NCBI GenBank assembly: GCA_025370075.1
Contig: CP073016.1
Location: 1,302,001-1,366,000, forward strand
Origin: Chryseotalea sp. WA131a
GTDB taxonomy: Bacteria > Bacteroidota > Bacteroidia > Cytophagales > Cyclobacteriaceae
Length of the DNA: 64,000 nucleotides
Direction: 5' to 3'
The notes below the pieces were generated by a model that saw nothing but the letters and a program-made list of their open reading frames with translations, made no database searches and was not told the DNA's origin. Numbering within the stretch: position 1 is the stretch's first letter; each line of letters begins with the position of its first letter. Of this stretch, positions 33,945 to 42,707 are shown one piece after another. The translations under genes and the position numbers were made by a program.

Positions 33945-36319
33945 GCGCGTAAAATTTTATAGGAAGCCTTATTGACAGCCAACGTAGCAAAACCAACCAC
34001 ACTGATGCTTGAGATGGGCATGAGTATGGCAGCAACCAGTGGTGTGAGATGACCAGTTACTGCAAAAGAAAGCGCGATGATGTTGTAAAAGAAAGAAATG
34101 CCGAATGCCCATTTCACAATAACCGTTGCCGACTTTGCGAGTTGGATAAACCGATCGAGCTTGCCAAGTTGATCACCTTTCAAAATAGCATCGCAAGCAG
34201 GTGTAAAAATTCCGGTGTCATCCGTAATGGCAACGCCTACATCACTTTGTTTGAGCGCACCCGAGTCATTTAAGCCATCGCCTAGCATCATCACTTTCTT
34301 TCCTTGGTCTTGCATGGCTGAAATAAAATCCAATTTCTGATGAGGATCTTGATTAAAAAGCAACGTTGCCTTGGTAGGAAACAACTCCCGCATGCGCGTT
34401 TGATCCGAATCATTATCACCCGACAATAAGGCAACCGATTGATTGGACAAGCGAGATAACAACGACCGCATAGGTTGACGAATAGAAGTATTGATTTGAA
34501 AATAACCCCTTACCAAACCATCGACTGACACAAATACTTTGGCATGCATGTCGGATAACTTACCTGTGAAATCCACAAACGCAACAGAGCCAATTTTGAT
34601 GTACCTTCCTGCCACTGTTCCTTCTACGCCCTTCCCGGTGTATTCTCTGAAATAACTAACGGAATGCGATGAATTGACAGAAATACTTTTGGTAATCAAA
34701 TTACTCAATGGATGTGCCGATGAAGAAGTGATTTTTTTTACCCATCCCAATTCTTCATCATCCAGCACTCCAATAAACGCAACCTGCTCCGCCCCATTGG
34801 TAACCGTGCCCGTTTTATCAAATACAATAGTATCGATGAAGGCCATACGCTCTACCACTTCTGCGTTCTTCAGGTAAAAACCATGTCGCCCCATAGCACG
34901 CATCATACTGCCAAAGGTAAAGGGTGCCGCCAGTGCAAGGGCGCACGGGCACGCCACCATTAAAACAGACGTGATGATTAACCATAATTGTGATGCATCT
35001 ACCCAGTACCAATACCCTGCCGTGACCAACGCCAACGCCAATACTGCCCATGTAAATCTTCGAGCCGCCCGATCGATTATTTTTTGGTAGGTGCTTTCCT
35101 CCGGTTTTTGAAATGCAGCATTGTTCCACAAACGAGTCAAATGACTTTGGTTGATTTTCTTTTCAACCAGCACTTCCATCGGCTCGCCCACTAATCGGCC
35201 ACCTGCATAAATCAATTCCCCCTTGGTGATGCGCACAGGTTTGGATTCTCCCGTCACAAAACTATAATCAATAAATGCACTTAGGTTCAATAAAATGCAA
35301 TCGGCTGGCACAATTTCGCGATGGCGGATTTTGATGGTATCGCCTCGCTGCAGGTCGTACACGACTACCGGCTTCCAATCTTCATCTACCCATTTTAAGG
35401 TTGCCAATGGAAAATATGATTTGTAATCACGGTCAAACGCCAGTGAATCGTAGGTCTTGCTTTGAAACCATCGGCCAATCAACAAAAAGAAAACAAGGCC
35501 GGTGAGCGAATCTAAATATCCAGGGCCAGTCGTAGTAAGGATATCGAACGAACTCCGCAAAAACAAAGCAGCCAGCCCAACCGCGATTGGCACATCAATG
35601 TTGATTTGCTTCTGCTTAAAACTTTTCCACGCGTTGATAAAAAAATCTTGTCCACTAAAAATTACTACGGGTATCGTCAAGGCCAGATTTAGAAATGAAA
35701 ACAGTTGCTTCAACGCACCGTCTGAATCTTTCAAACCCAAATACTCGGGAAAACTCAGCAACATGATATTGCCAAAGCAAAACCCCGCCACAGCCAATTT
35801 AGCAATCAGCCGATGGGCGTTGATATTTTGTTCGGTTGATCCATTCTTTAGGTTAATCTGCGGTGCATACCCCAAGGCGGCCATCAATCGCGCCAAGGCG
35901 GCCAGTGAAATCTGGCTTGGCTTAAAATCGATCGTTACTTGTTTGCGCGAAAAATTTACTTCTGAACGTAGAACACCATTTGATAATTTTTGTAGATTTT
36001 CCAACAACCAAATGCACGAAATACAATGAATGGAGGGAGCAAAAAAAGTAACCCGTGCCAAGTTGTCTATTTGAAAATCGAGCAATTGCTTTTGAATGGA
36101 GGGTTCATCCAAATAAGCGTACGATTCTTCTTGCACATGGCGTAGTGAAATGCCTGGATTTTTATCGAGTGAATAATACTCACACAGATTATTTTGGTCT
36201 AGTATTTCATATACCAGCAAACAACCTTGACAACAAAATTCCTTTTGATGTTGTAGAATCGGAGCCTCCTCGCATGGTTGCCCGCAATGGTAACAAATAA
36301 CTTCTTCGGCAACTTGCAT
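33941..36319 (-). CDS. ccoI: Copper-transporting P-type ATPase CcoI/FixI (CtpA-like)
   Basis: 792 residues. N-terminal Cys-rich segment YHCGQPCEE and CCQGCLLVYE is typical of CcoI/CtpA. An HMA-like domain (IHCISCIWLLENLQKL) follows, then eight membrane helices. Signature motifs are TGES (SFVTGESKPVRI), CPC in MVACPCALALAAPFTF, DKTGTVTNG (phosphorylated Asp) and GDGLNDSGALKQSDVGVA. It supplies copper for the cbb3 oxidase. Only three bases separate it from the upstream USP-like gene, and it overlaps ccoS. No ccoNO genes are adjacent. Confidence 0.95.
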   Translation of the reverse strand: MQVAEEVICYHCGQPCEEAPILQHQKEFCCQGCLLVYEILDQNNLCEYYSLDKNPGISLRHVQEESYAYLDEPSIQKQLLDFQIDNLARVTFFAPSIHCISCIWLLENLQKLSNGVLRSEVNFSRKQVTIDFKPSQISLAALARLMAALGYAPQINLKNGSTEQNINAHRLIAKLAVAGFCFGNIMLLSFPEYLGLKDSDGALKQLFSFLNLALTIPVVIFSGQDFFINAWKSFKQKQINIDVPIAVGLAALFLRSSFDILTTTGPGYLDSLTGLVFFLLIGRWFQSKTYDSLAFDRDYKSYFPLATLKWVDEDWKPVVVYDLQRGDTIKIRHREIVPADCILLNLSAFIDYSFVTGESKPVRITKGELIYAGGRLVGEPMEVLVEKKINQSHLTRLWNNAAFQKPEESTYQKIIDRAARRFTWAVLALALVTAGYWYWVDASQLWLIITSVLMVACPCALALAAPFTFGSMMRAMGRHGFYLKNAEVVERMAFIDTIVFDKTGTVTNGAEQVAFIGVLDDEELGWVKKITSSSAHPLSNLITKSISVNSSHSVSYFREYTGKGVEGTVAGRYIKIGSVAFVDFTGKLSDMHAKVFVSVDGLVRGYFQINTSIRQPMRSLLSRLSNQSVALLSGDNDSDQTRMRELFPTKATLLFNQDPHQKLDFISAMQDQGKKVMMLGDGLNDSGALKQSDVGVAITDDTGIFTPACDAILKGDQLGKLDRFIQLAKSATVIVKWAFGISFFYNIIALSFAVTGHLTPLVAAILMPISSISVVGFATLAVNKASYKILRA

Positions 36320-36322
36320 GAC

Positions 36323-37120
36323 TCAGTTTGAAAAGAAAAGTGACATATCTAACGCTAACATTTGTTCTTTGAATGATTGATTGTAAAGAATGTTAAGGCC
36401 GTGCCTGCCGGTGATGAGCACGGGTGGCCTTTTTGCTTGTTTAACCTGAGCAAAAACTAAATCCATCAACCCTGCTCTGCGAATGGGCGTAATGCCTACA
36501 TTGGAGAAGGTACGCTGCAAAAAATTCACAAAATATTTTTCCAGTGCAATCTCCGTGCCTTCGCCCGGAGTTACCGTTAGCAGTGTAATTCGCTTATGGG
36601 ATGCCATGCGTCCGAAAACATTTAAAAAGGACTTAAGTGCATTCACACACGAGAGGTCGTAGTCGAATAACACCAGCACTTCTTCAAAATCCATCTCTAA
36701 CTCAGGGCACAATAAAACAGAACAGCCACTTTGCTCGAAAAATTTATCAGGAAATGCACCCGGCAACTTCTGCATTGCTTCGGCATCGAGTGGAGAGATC
36801 ACCAGCAAATCGGAAAACCTGCTCTGGTGCACCAATGCTTTGGGGATTCTGGTATCAGGGTTAAAAAAAGAAATATCAATCGTAAGCGATTTGGCACTTG
36901 CTTGAATGGCTTCTTGTAAGGTGTATTTATCTCCTTGCCACAAACTGCGCGAAGCCTCTGTCCCCATAAAATCATTTAAAAAAAAGGCGCAGAAGGACTT
37001 TTGATCTAAGTGTGAGAACAAGCGTTGATAGCCTCTCAATTCGGGGCTTGGCAGGTTGAAATCAGCCGGAAAAAAGATGTGTTTTGTCAACGTATTTAGG
37101 TTACTATTTTTACTCTTCAT
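36323..37120 (-). CDS. Universal stress protein-like (tandem Usp) protein
   Basis: About 265 residues from ATG 37120 (MKSKNSNLNTLTKHIFFPAD). It resembles a two-domain universal stress protein by fold-like strand order and by its neighbour, but lacks clear GxxGx9G(S/T) loops. A hydrophobic strand SGCSVLLCPELEM and TLLTVTPGEGTE are visible. It overlaps the end of the upstream Usp gene by 11 bp and lies 3 bp before ccoI, which places it in the low-oxygen unit. Function uncertain. Confidence 0.6.
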   Translation of the reverse strand: MKSKNSNLNTLTKHIFFPADFNLPSPELRGYQRLFSHLDQKSFCAFFLNDFMGTEASRSLWQGDKYTLQEAIQASAKSLTIDISFFNPDTRIPKALVHQSRFSDLLVISPLDAEAMQKLPGAFPDKFFEQSGCSVLLCPELEMDFEEVLVLFDYDLSCVNALKSFLNVFGRMASHKRITLLTVTPGEGTEIALEKYFVNFLQRTFSNVGITPIRRAGLMDLVFAQVKQAKRPPVLITGRHGLNILYNQSFKEQMLALDMSLFFSN

Positions 37121-37946
37121 TTTTAAATGTCCAAATGGGGCAATCCACATGGTTGACAATGTCTTCGGCAATGCTTCCACTGACCAAGTGGCTGATTCCT
37201 CTGCGGCCATGGGTGGCCAAGGCAATCAAGTCACCTTTTACATCACGCGTAAAATTGTTAATACCATTCTCTTGGTCAACATCATTGTACACATTCAAGG
37301 TGTAGTCTTTTAGCATAAACCGCTTCGCAAAATCCTTCAGCCTCATTTTGGTATCTACATCGCGTTGAAAAAAGGCTGGAGAGTTGATGTACAAAATGTG
37401 TAGCGTAGCTTTGAAGAAATTTTGCAGTTCCTTTACCTTTAAGGTGAGGTGCTCGTTTTCCAAATCGAGGTCGTTGGGAAATACGATGTTTTTTACGTTT
37501 GATAATTTAGTGGACTTTTTGATCGCCATTACAGGAACCAAAGAAGTACGCACTATTTTTTCGGTATTGGAGCCAATCAAAAACTCGCGAGCACCCGAAG
37601 CCCCGTGCGTGCCCATTACCACTAAATCAATTTTCTTTTCTTCAATAAACTGACGGATACTCGTAATGGTAACCCCAAACTCTACATGGGTAGAAACGGT
37701 AATGCCTTCGCTCCCCCACTTGTCTTTCATCTTTTGAAATTTTTTGTCCGCTGTTGCTTTCATTTCATTCATCAGCGACTGTTCGAAATAAAGAGTGGGC
37801 ATGAGTACTGTCTCGTGCATCACAGGCACTTCCACAACATTGAGCAAGAAAATTTCACCTCTGCTTTTGAGTGCTATTTCTATGGCAAACTTAAAAGCTT
37901 GCACAGCAGGGTCAGAAAAATCGCAAGGAACCAATATTCGTTTCAT
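37110..37946 (-). CDS. Universal stress protein, two tandem UspA domains
   Basis: 278 residues. Domain 1 starts RILVPCDFSDPAVQAFKFA and has the ATP-binding-type loop GTHGASGAREFLIGSNTEKI. Domain 2 ends in ATHGRRGISHLVSGSIAEDI followed by CPIWTF. UspA-type proteins bind ATP and respond to starvation and anaerobiosis. It precedes the USP-like/ccoI/ccoS genes on the same strand and follows the Fnr-type regulator after 166 bp. Confidence 0.88.
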   Translation of the reverse strand: MKRILVPCDFSDPAVQAFKFAIEIALKSRGEIFLLNVVEVPVMHETVLMPTLYFEQSLMNEMKATADKKFQKMKDKWGSEGITVSTHVEFGVTITSIRQFIEEKKIDLVVMGTHGASGAREFLIGSNTEKIVRTSLVPVMAIKKSTKLSNVKNIVFPNDLDLENEHLTLKVKELQNFFKATLHILYINSPAFFQRDVDTKMRLKDFAKRFMLKDYTLNVYNDVDQENGINNFTRDVKGDLIALATHGRRGISHLVSGSIAEDIVNHVDCPIWTFKNEE

Positions 37947-38112
37947 ACGCGGGCGTTTTTTTTATTAAGTAAAAGTAGGCCGCACCCGCGCGTGATTGAA
38001 TGACTGCAATCAACGAAAAAGATGACTTTTGTCAGTTATTTGGGGAGGGTAGGTGGTTCAAATAAAGCGTTCAGAAAGCCTGCCGTCAACAACCAAAAGC
38101 GTTTTTGCTCAA

Positions 38113-38829
38113 TTATGCCAGAATCAAATCGGCTTGACGGGCTAATTTTTTAGCATCGAGCACTCTTATTTTTTTGCCCTCAAAGGCAATGATGTTTTCA
38201 GATTTCATCTCCGACAAAAGCCGGATGATGGTTTCGCTGGCAGTGCCAACAATACTGGCCAAGTCTTCGCGCGAAAGGGCGATATCAATCAATTCACTTT
38301 TCTCACCCTCCATCCCATAGGTTTCTTTCAACATCAGCAAGCTACCCGCTAACCGCTCACGCACCGATTTATGGGCAATTTCAGCCATTCGCTCTTCCAT
38401 GATGCCCATCTCTTTGCAAACCTCTTTCACCACCTTGCGCATGAACACCGGGTTTTTTTGAAGTACTTCAAAAAAATCTTCGCGCGGAATGAAACAGATT
38501 TTTGCGTCCTCTAGCACGGTGGCCGTAGCGCCATAAAATTCCTCACTCAATAATGCTCGGTAACCTAAAAAATCGCCTGGCTTGGCGAGGTACAAAATGA
38601 ACTCTTTGCCTTGCACATCGTTTTTTACCACCTTCACTTTTCCACCATTCATGCAAAACAGGCCCGTGGGGCGCGTTCCTTCGTAAAATATGTTTTGTCC
38701 CTTCTTATAAAGTACGCAGGTTTTATGATTATTGACCCTGTTAAGGTCTTCTGGCTGAAGTCCATTGAAGAGCGAATCCTTTAAGTGATCGCACAACAAG
38801 CAAGCTACAGAAAATTCAATTTTTGCCAT
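38113..38829 (-). CDS. Crp/Fnr-family transcriptional regulator
   Basis: 238 residues. The cyclic-nucleotide-binding-like fold occupies residues 35-150 (GQNIFYEGTRPTGLFCMNGG, KPGDFLGYRALLS), and the Crp-type winged helix is at 160-235 with recognition helix SREDLASIVGTASETIIRLL. Near the N-terminus is ACLLCDHL, a Cys pair that could ligate a cluster together with other cysteines, as in Fnr; this is not certain because a canonical four-Cys layout is not seen. Position beside usp and ccoI genes suggests oxygen control. Confidence 0.85.
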   Translation of the reverse strand: MAKIEFSVACLLCDHLKDSLFNGLQPEDLNRVNNHKTCVLYKKGQNIFYEGTRPTGLFCMNGGKVKVVKNDVQGKEFILYLAKPGDFLGYRALLSEEFYGATATVLEDAKICFIPREDFFEVLQKNPVFMRKVVKEVCKEMGIMEERMAEIAHKSVRERLAGSLLMLKETYGMEGEKSELIDIALSREDLASIVGTASETIIRLLSEMKSENIIAFEGKKIRVLDAKKLARQADLILA

Positions 38830-38902
38830 GCTGGATTTGGTTTATCAAAACAACCGTCCGCTAAGTTAGCAATTTCTGTTACTAAGTGGGAAACTAAATT
38901 AG

Positions 38903-40132
38903 TTACTTACCCAGCACCGTTTTGGTGGTATCAAAATTACTTAACGACTTCCATGCTAATAAGAGGCTAAAAAGGGTTAACATCCCTCCCATCAGCATAG
39001 GGGCACCTGGCAAATAAATGGGGGCACTCGATCCCGTAAAGTATCCGAACAATTGCGTCATCAATATAGGCCCAACAATGGAGGTTACACTCATCAAACT
39101 TGTGAGCGCACCTTGCAATTCACCTTGTTCGTTGGCCGGCACTTGAGATGAAATAATTCCTTGCAGTGCTGGCCCGGCTAACCCACCCATGCAATAGGGA
39201 ATTAAAAACACAAACATCATCCAATCGGTAGTGGCAAAAGCAAACAGAAAGTAGCCCAACGTGTAAAGTGCCAGACCAACGTACAATGATTTTTTTTGAC
39301 CCCACTTTGGCAGAACTACCCGAATCAATCCACCTTGCACAGCCGCAATTAAAATCCCTACTGTTGCGAGCGAGAGGCCGATGGTCTTCTTCGACCAATC
39401 GAATTTTTCAATCGTGTAAAACGACCAATTGCTTTGCACAGCGTGGGCAGAGATGTAAATCAAAATCAACGAAGCCACCAATCCGATGATAACAGGGTAT
39501 CTTTTTAAGTTCAACAGCGAGCCTACCGGGTTGGCTCGGCTCCAATCAAATTTTCTTCTGTTCTCTGGCTGAAGTGATTCTGGTAAAATAAAAAATCCAT
39601 AAAGGCAATTCATCAAACTCAAACCTGCTGCCACTAAAAAAGGAACACGAGCACCGTACTCTCCCAGCAAGCCACCAATGGCTGGGCCAATGATAAATCC
39701 GAGCCCAAAGGCGGCACCCACCATTCCAAAATTTTGTGCGCGATTCTCCGCAGTGCTAATGTCTGCAATGTAAGCCGAAGCAGTAGTGAAACTTGCGCCC
39801 ATGGCACCGGCAATAATCCGCCCAATGAAAAGCCAAGAATAGCTGGGTGCGAATGCTAATAAAACATAGTCAAGACCAAAACCAAGCAGTGACGCCAATA
39901 GAATAGGACGTCTACCAAATTGGTCGCTGAGCCCACCCATAATGGGCGCACACAAAAACTGCATGACTGCAAAGGCAAACAATAAATATCCTGATAACGG
40001 AGAGGCCTCGCTTACCTTTACATGCGCTAATTCAGAAATAAGGCCGGGCATCACGGGTATGATGACCCCAAACCCGATCGTATCAATTAAAAGCGTAAGG
40101 AAAATAAATCCAATGGCAGGCTTTTTAGACAT
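38903..40132 (-). CDS. MFS efflux transporter (TetA-like)
   Basis: 409 residues with 12 transmembrane helices. The loop motif GGLSDQFGRRPILL between helices 2 and 3 and DTIGFGVIIPVMPGLI at the start are typical of the TetA/TCR drug-H+ antiporter group (MFS subfamily DHA1). The substrate is not determined by sequence; tetracycline resistance must not be assumed. Same strand as the Fnr gene, 73 bp upstream of it. Confidence 0.85.
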   Translation of the reverse strand: MSKKPAIGFIFLTLLIDTIGFGVIIPVMPGLISELAHVKVSEASPLSGYLLFAFAVMQFLCAPIMGGLSDQFGRRPILLASLLGFGLDYVLLAFAPSYSWLFIGRIIAGAMGASFTTASAYIADISTAENRAQNFGMVGAAFGLGFIIGPAIGGLLGEYGARVPFLVAAGLSLMNCLYGFFILPESLQPENRRKFDWSRANPVGSLLNLKRYPVIIGLVASLILIYISAHAVQSNWSFYTIEKFDWSKKTIGLSLATVGILIAAVQGGLIRVVLPKWGQKKSLYVGLALYTLGYFLFAFATTDWMMFVFLIPYCMGGLAGPALQGIISSQVPANEQGELQGALTSLMSVTSIVGPILMTQLFGYFTGSSAPIYLPGAPMLMGGMLTLFSLLLAWKSLSNFDTTKTVLGK

Positions 40133-40294
40133 CTTAAACTGGTTTAAACAATTAAAAGTAAGGAAGATTCGGTTTTTGCCGAAACCGCCTGCAAAAAAAC
40201 ACCAGTGATTTGCAACGGTAAGCTAAAAATAAACGTCTAAGGGATGCAACCTTTCTAAACACCGAATGTCTATCCACCAAAACCAACAAATACC

Positions 40295-41101
40295 ATGAAC
40301 AAGATTTTAATAGCGATGCTGTTTGTAACCAGTTATAGCATCGGCCAAAACCGTGAAACGAGAAATGTAGGCAATTTTACCAGAATTGCTTTTCGAGTGC
40401 CCGGCAAATTGATTTTGAAACAAGGGTCGCCACAGAAAGTTGAGCTGGAGGGTGATCGAGAAATCCTTTCAAAAATTGATACCGATGTAGATGGCGACCG
40501 ATTGAGCATTGGCCGCGAAAATCGTTGGCGGGATTGGAATTGGTCGCGCGATGAAAAAGTAACGGTTTACATTACGGTGGCTACTATTGAAGGTCTGAGC
40601 GTGTCAGGGTCAGGCGATTTAGTGGGAGAAGGAAAATTTAAAACCGAAGATTTAAAACTATCGGTGAGTGGCTCGGGCAGTTTGCAAATAGAAGCAAATG
40701 CCAATGGCGAAGTAGAAGCCAATGTTTCTGGTTCAGGAAGATTGGAATTGAAAGGAAGTTGCAGAAGTTTGGAAAGCGATGTGAGCGGTTCGGGCCGTGT
40801 GGTAGTGGCCGCCACCATTTCAGGTAGTGCGGATGTTGGTATTTCAGGTTCCGGAAAAATTGAAGCAAGCGGCACGGCCCAATCCATCAAAGCAAACATT
40901 AGCGGTTCGGGAAAAGTGTACGCAGCTAACTTGGAAGTTGACAAGTGTGATGTGCGCATTTCAGGTTCGGGCGATGTGGAAATAAATGTGAAGAGTGAAC
41001 TGGATGCCAATATTTCTGGAAACGGAACGGTGAGTTATAAAGGAAACCCGAACCATGTGAACGGTCATTCTTCAGGAAGCGGGAAAGTGAGGAAGATGTA
41101 A
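40295..41101 (+). CDS. Head-GIN domain (DUF2807) secreted protein
   Basis: 268 residues, signal peptide MNKILIAMLFVTSYSIGQ. The body is a right-handed beta-helix type DUF2807 with many SGSG turns (LSVSGSGDLVGEG, DVGISGSGKIEASG, VRISGSGDVEIN), one per coil. Family members are periplasmic or outer-membrane proteins of unknown role, common in Bacteroidota. A good intrinsic terminator follows at 41180. Confidence 0.88.
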   Translation: MNKILIAMLFVTSYSIGQNRETRNVGNFTRIAFRVPGKLILKQGSPQKVELEGDREILSKIDTDVDGDRLSIGRENRWRDWNWSRDEKVTVYITVATIEGLSVSGSGDLVGEGKFKTEDLKLSVSGSGSLQIEANANGEVEANVSGSGRLELKGSCRSLESDVSGSGRVVVAATISGSADVGISGSGKIEASGTAQSIKANISGSGKVYAANLEVDKCDVRISGSGDVEINVKSELDANISGNGTVSYKGNPNHVNGHSSGSGKVRKM

Positions 41102-41103
41102 TC

Positions 41104-41150
41104 CGAAGTTAGAGGTTCGAAGTTCGAAGTTAGGGCTCGAAGTTAGGATT
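41104..41150. repeat. Low-complexity intergenic repeat (GAAGTTAG/GAGGTTCG type)
   Basis: Reiterated GAAGTTAGAGGTTCG-like units follow the GIN gene, resembling those at 2158-2200. Intergenic and without detectable coding capacity. Confidence 0.45.
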
Positions 41151-41179
41151 TAGAAATGCGAGTTTAGAATTCAGGATGA

Positions 41180-41207
41180 GCGGTTGCGAAAGCATCCGCT
41201 TTTTTTT
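41180..41207 (+). terminator. Intrinsic terminator after the GIN-domain gene
   Basis: GCGGTTGC and GCATCCGC form a stem with one T-T mismatch around GAAA, followed by eight T residues. Confidence 0.85.
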
Positions 41208-41236
41208 GTATCCTTGAATAAGAAAATCTTTGTTCT

Positions 41237-41881
41237 ATGGACATGCATATGAATTTCAATGTCGATTATGAAATTGGGCTGCGGCTGCTCATCTCATTTA
41301 TATTGGGGGCTGCTATCGGATTGGAACGTGAATACAACAGCAAAGCAGCCGGTCTGCGCACCATGATCATGATTTGCTTGGGTTCCACCATTTTTACGGA
41401 AATCTCTATGTTCATGGGAGGCAGCACACCCGATCGGATCGCATCGAATATTGTAACAGGTGTAGGCTTTTTGGGGGCAGGTGTTATCTTCAAAGATGGC
41501 TTAAGTATAAGCGGCATTACTACTGCTACCACCATTTGGATAGCTGCTGCACTCGGTATGGCTGTTGGTTCGGGTGAATATTTTATTGCCGTTGTCAGCA
41601 CGGGTGTTATTATTATTGTGCTGAGCTTGTTTAACAAAGTGCAACATGTAGTAGAACGATGGCATCAAGTACGCACCTACAAAATTTGTTTGGCCAGTAT
41701 TCAGGATGAAGAAACAGAAAAAGAATTCAAAAATTTCTCTCTAAGTATATATCGAAAGCGGAGCTTGAAAGAAAACGGAAAATTTACCATGGTGTATGAG
41801 GTTACAGGATCCGAGAAAAAACTAGAAGAGTTTAATCTGTTTTTAAAGAAGAATGAGAAGGTAGCTTCATTTGAATACTAA
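41237..41881 (+). CDS. mgtC: MgtC/SapB family membrane protein
   Basis: 214 residues. N-terminal conserved region LRLLISFILGAAIGLEREYN, then SKAAGLRTMIMICLGSTIF and GVGFLGAGVIFKDG, in four membrane helices, matches MgtC/SapB. The C-terminal cytosolic domain (residues 150-214) is ACT-like in fold. MgtC proteins modulate magnesium and ATP homeostasis; the role in this organism is unknown. Confidence 0.85.
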   Translation: MDMHMNFNVDYEIGLRLLISFILGAAIGLEREYNSKAAGLRTMIMICLGSTIFTEISMFMGGSTPDRIASNIVTGVGFLGAGVIFKDGLSISGITTATTIWIAAALGMAVGSGEYFIAVVSTGVIIIVLSLFNKVQHVVERWHQVRTYKICLASIQDEETEKEFKNFSLSIYRKRSLKENGKFTMVYEVTGSEKKLEEFNLFLKKNEKVASFEY

Positions 41882-41893
41882 TGTCTTACCGGG

Positions 41894-42577
41894 TCATTGC
41901 CTACTTACATTCTTCTCGTGTAACGATATCCCCTCCACAATCAAAAACTGTGCGGTACAATACGTCATCATAATCATCGCTCCTGCTGACGAAAATGATG
42001 CGTAAAATTTATTGATAGCCAACAGTGAGTCGGAAAGCATGAACAAAACTGCCCCCATAAAAACAAAGAGAAAACTTTTTGTAGTCGTACGACCATAACG
42101 AAAAAGGGCATTCAACGCCATCAGCGTTAGCACCAGCGCGTAAATCAATACTGGAATTTTCAAATCACCCAAGGAAGGATAAAGAATCACCACCAACCCC
42201 GTGCCCGCCAGTACGATTGGAAACGAGAAACGAACTTTTTGCGGTCCCAATAACTCATTTGCTTTCTCTGCCCACCGAAAATGTCGGTAGCACAGAATGT
42301 ATAGCAAGTGACCAATCAAAAAAGCGGCTAATCCCAACATAAAGTAAAGCTCACCCTGAAACAAGAGCAGCACATCGCCCAGCCAACAAAACACTAGGGC
42401 CATAACAAAGAGAAACGACCGGTTGGGTGACTGAAAATAATAATGCCCCATCAGCCCCAGCATGATCAATGGCTTAGCGATGAAATGGCTTTCAGTCAAC
42501 CCAAAAATTTGGGAGGCAACTTCCACTACTGACGAAAGTAGAAAAACAAAAAGTGGTAATCGTTTCATATTCATCAT
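41894..42577 (-). CDS. Lysoplasmalogenase-like YhhN family membrane protein
   Basis: 227 residues with about eight transmembrane helices. YhhN/TMEM86 signatures include FLFVMALVFCWLGDVLLLF and KSFLFVFMGAVLFMLSDSLL with conserved Asp residues in the helices. TMEM86 homologues cleave the vinyl ether bond of lysoplasmalogen; the bacterial role is less clear. Convergent with mgtC with a 12-bp gap. Confidence 0.8.
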   Translation of the reverse strand: MMNMKRLPLFVFLLSSVVEVASQIFGLTESHFIAKPLIMLGLMGHYYFQSPNRSFLFVMALVFCWLGDVLLLFQGELYFMLGLAAFLIGHLLYILCYRHFRWAEKANELLGPQKVRFSFPIVLAGTGLVVILYPSLGDLKIPVLIYALVLTLMALNALFRYGRTTTKSFLFVFMGAVLFMLSDSLLAINKFYASFSSAGAMIMMTYCTAQFLIVEGISLHEKNVSRQ

Positions 42578-42607
42578 TAACTGTATAGTTAATAGACTTA
42601 TTAATCT

Positions 42608-42692
42608 AACTCACCCCGCGTCAACTTCGTTGCCTCACCCCTCTCTTCAACGAAGAGAGGGGAAAGTTCGCGATAGCGAACTAGGGTGAGTT
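42608..42692. repeat. Compound palindromic intergenic element
   Basis: Three nested perfect stems: outer AACTCACCC (42608-42616) with GGGTGAGTT (42684-42692), 9 bp; inner CCCCTCTCTTC (42638-42648) with GAAGAGAGGGG (42652-42662), 11 bp; and AGTTCGC (42665-42671) with GCGAACT (42676-42682). The element fills almost the whole spacer between YhhN and the MFS gene, both on the minus strand. It has the form of a mobile cruciform repeat. Confidence 0.6.
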
Positions 42693-42707
42693 GAAACAAG
42701 TTGCAAA

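Noticed and set aside
37995..38012. TTGA-N10-TCAA between the universal stress gene and the Fnr-type gene
   Set aside because: The canonical Fnr site is TTGAT-N4-ATCAA; the spacing here is wrong.
38903..40132. Calling the MFS gene a tetracycline resistance determinant
   Set aside because: The motifs are generic to DHA1 antiporters; substrate cannot be inferred.
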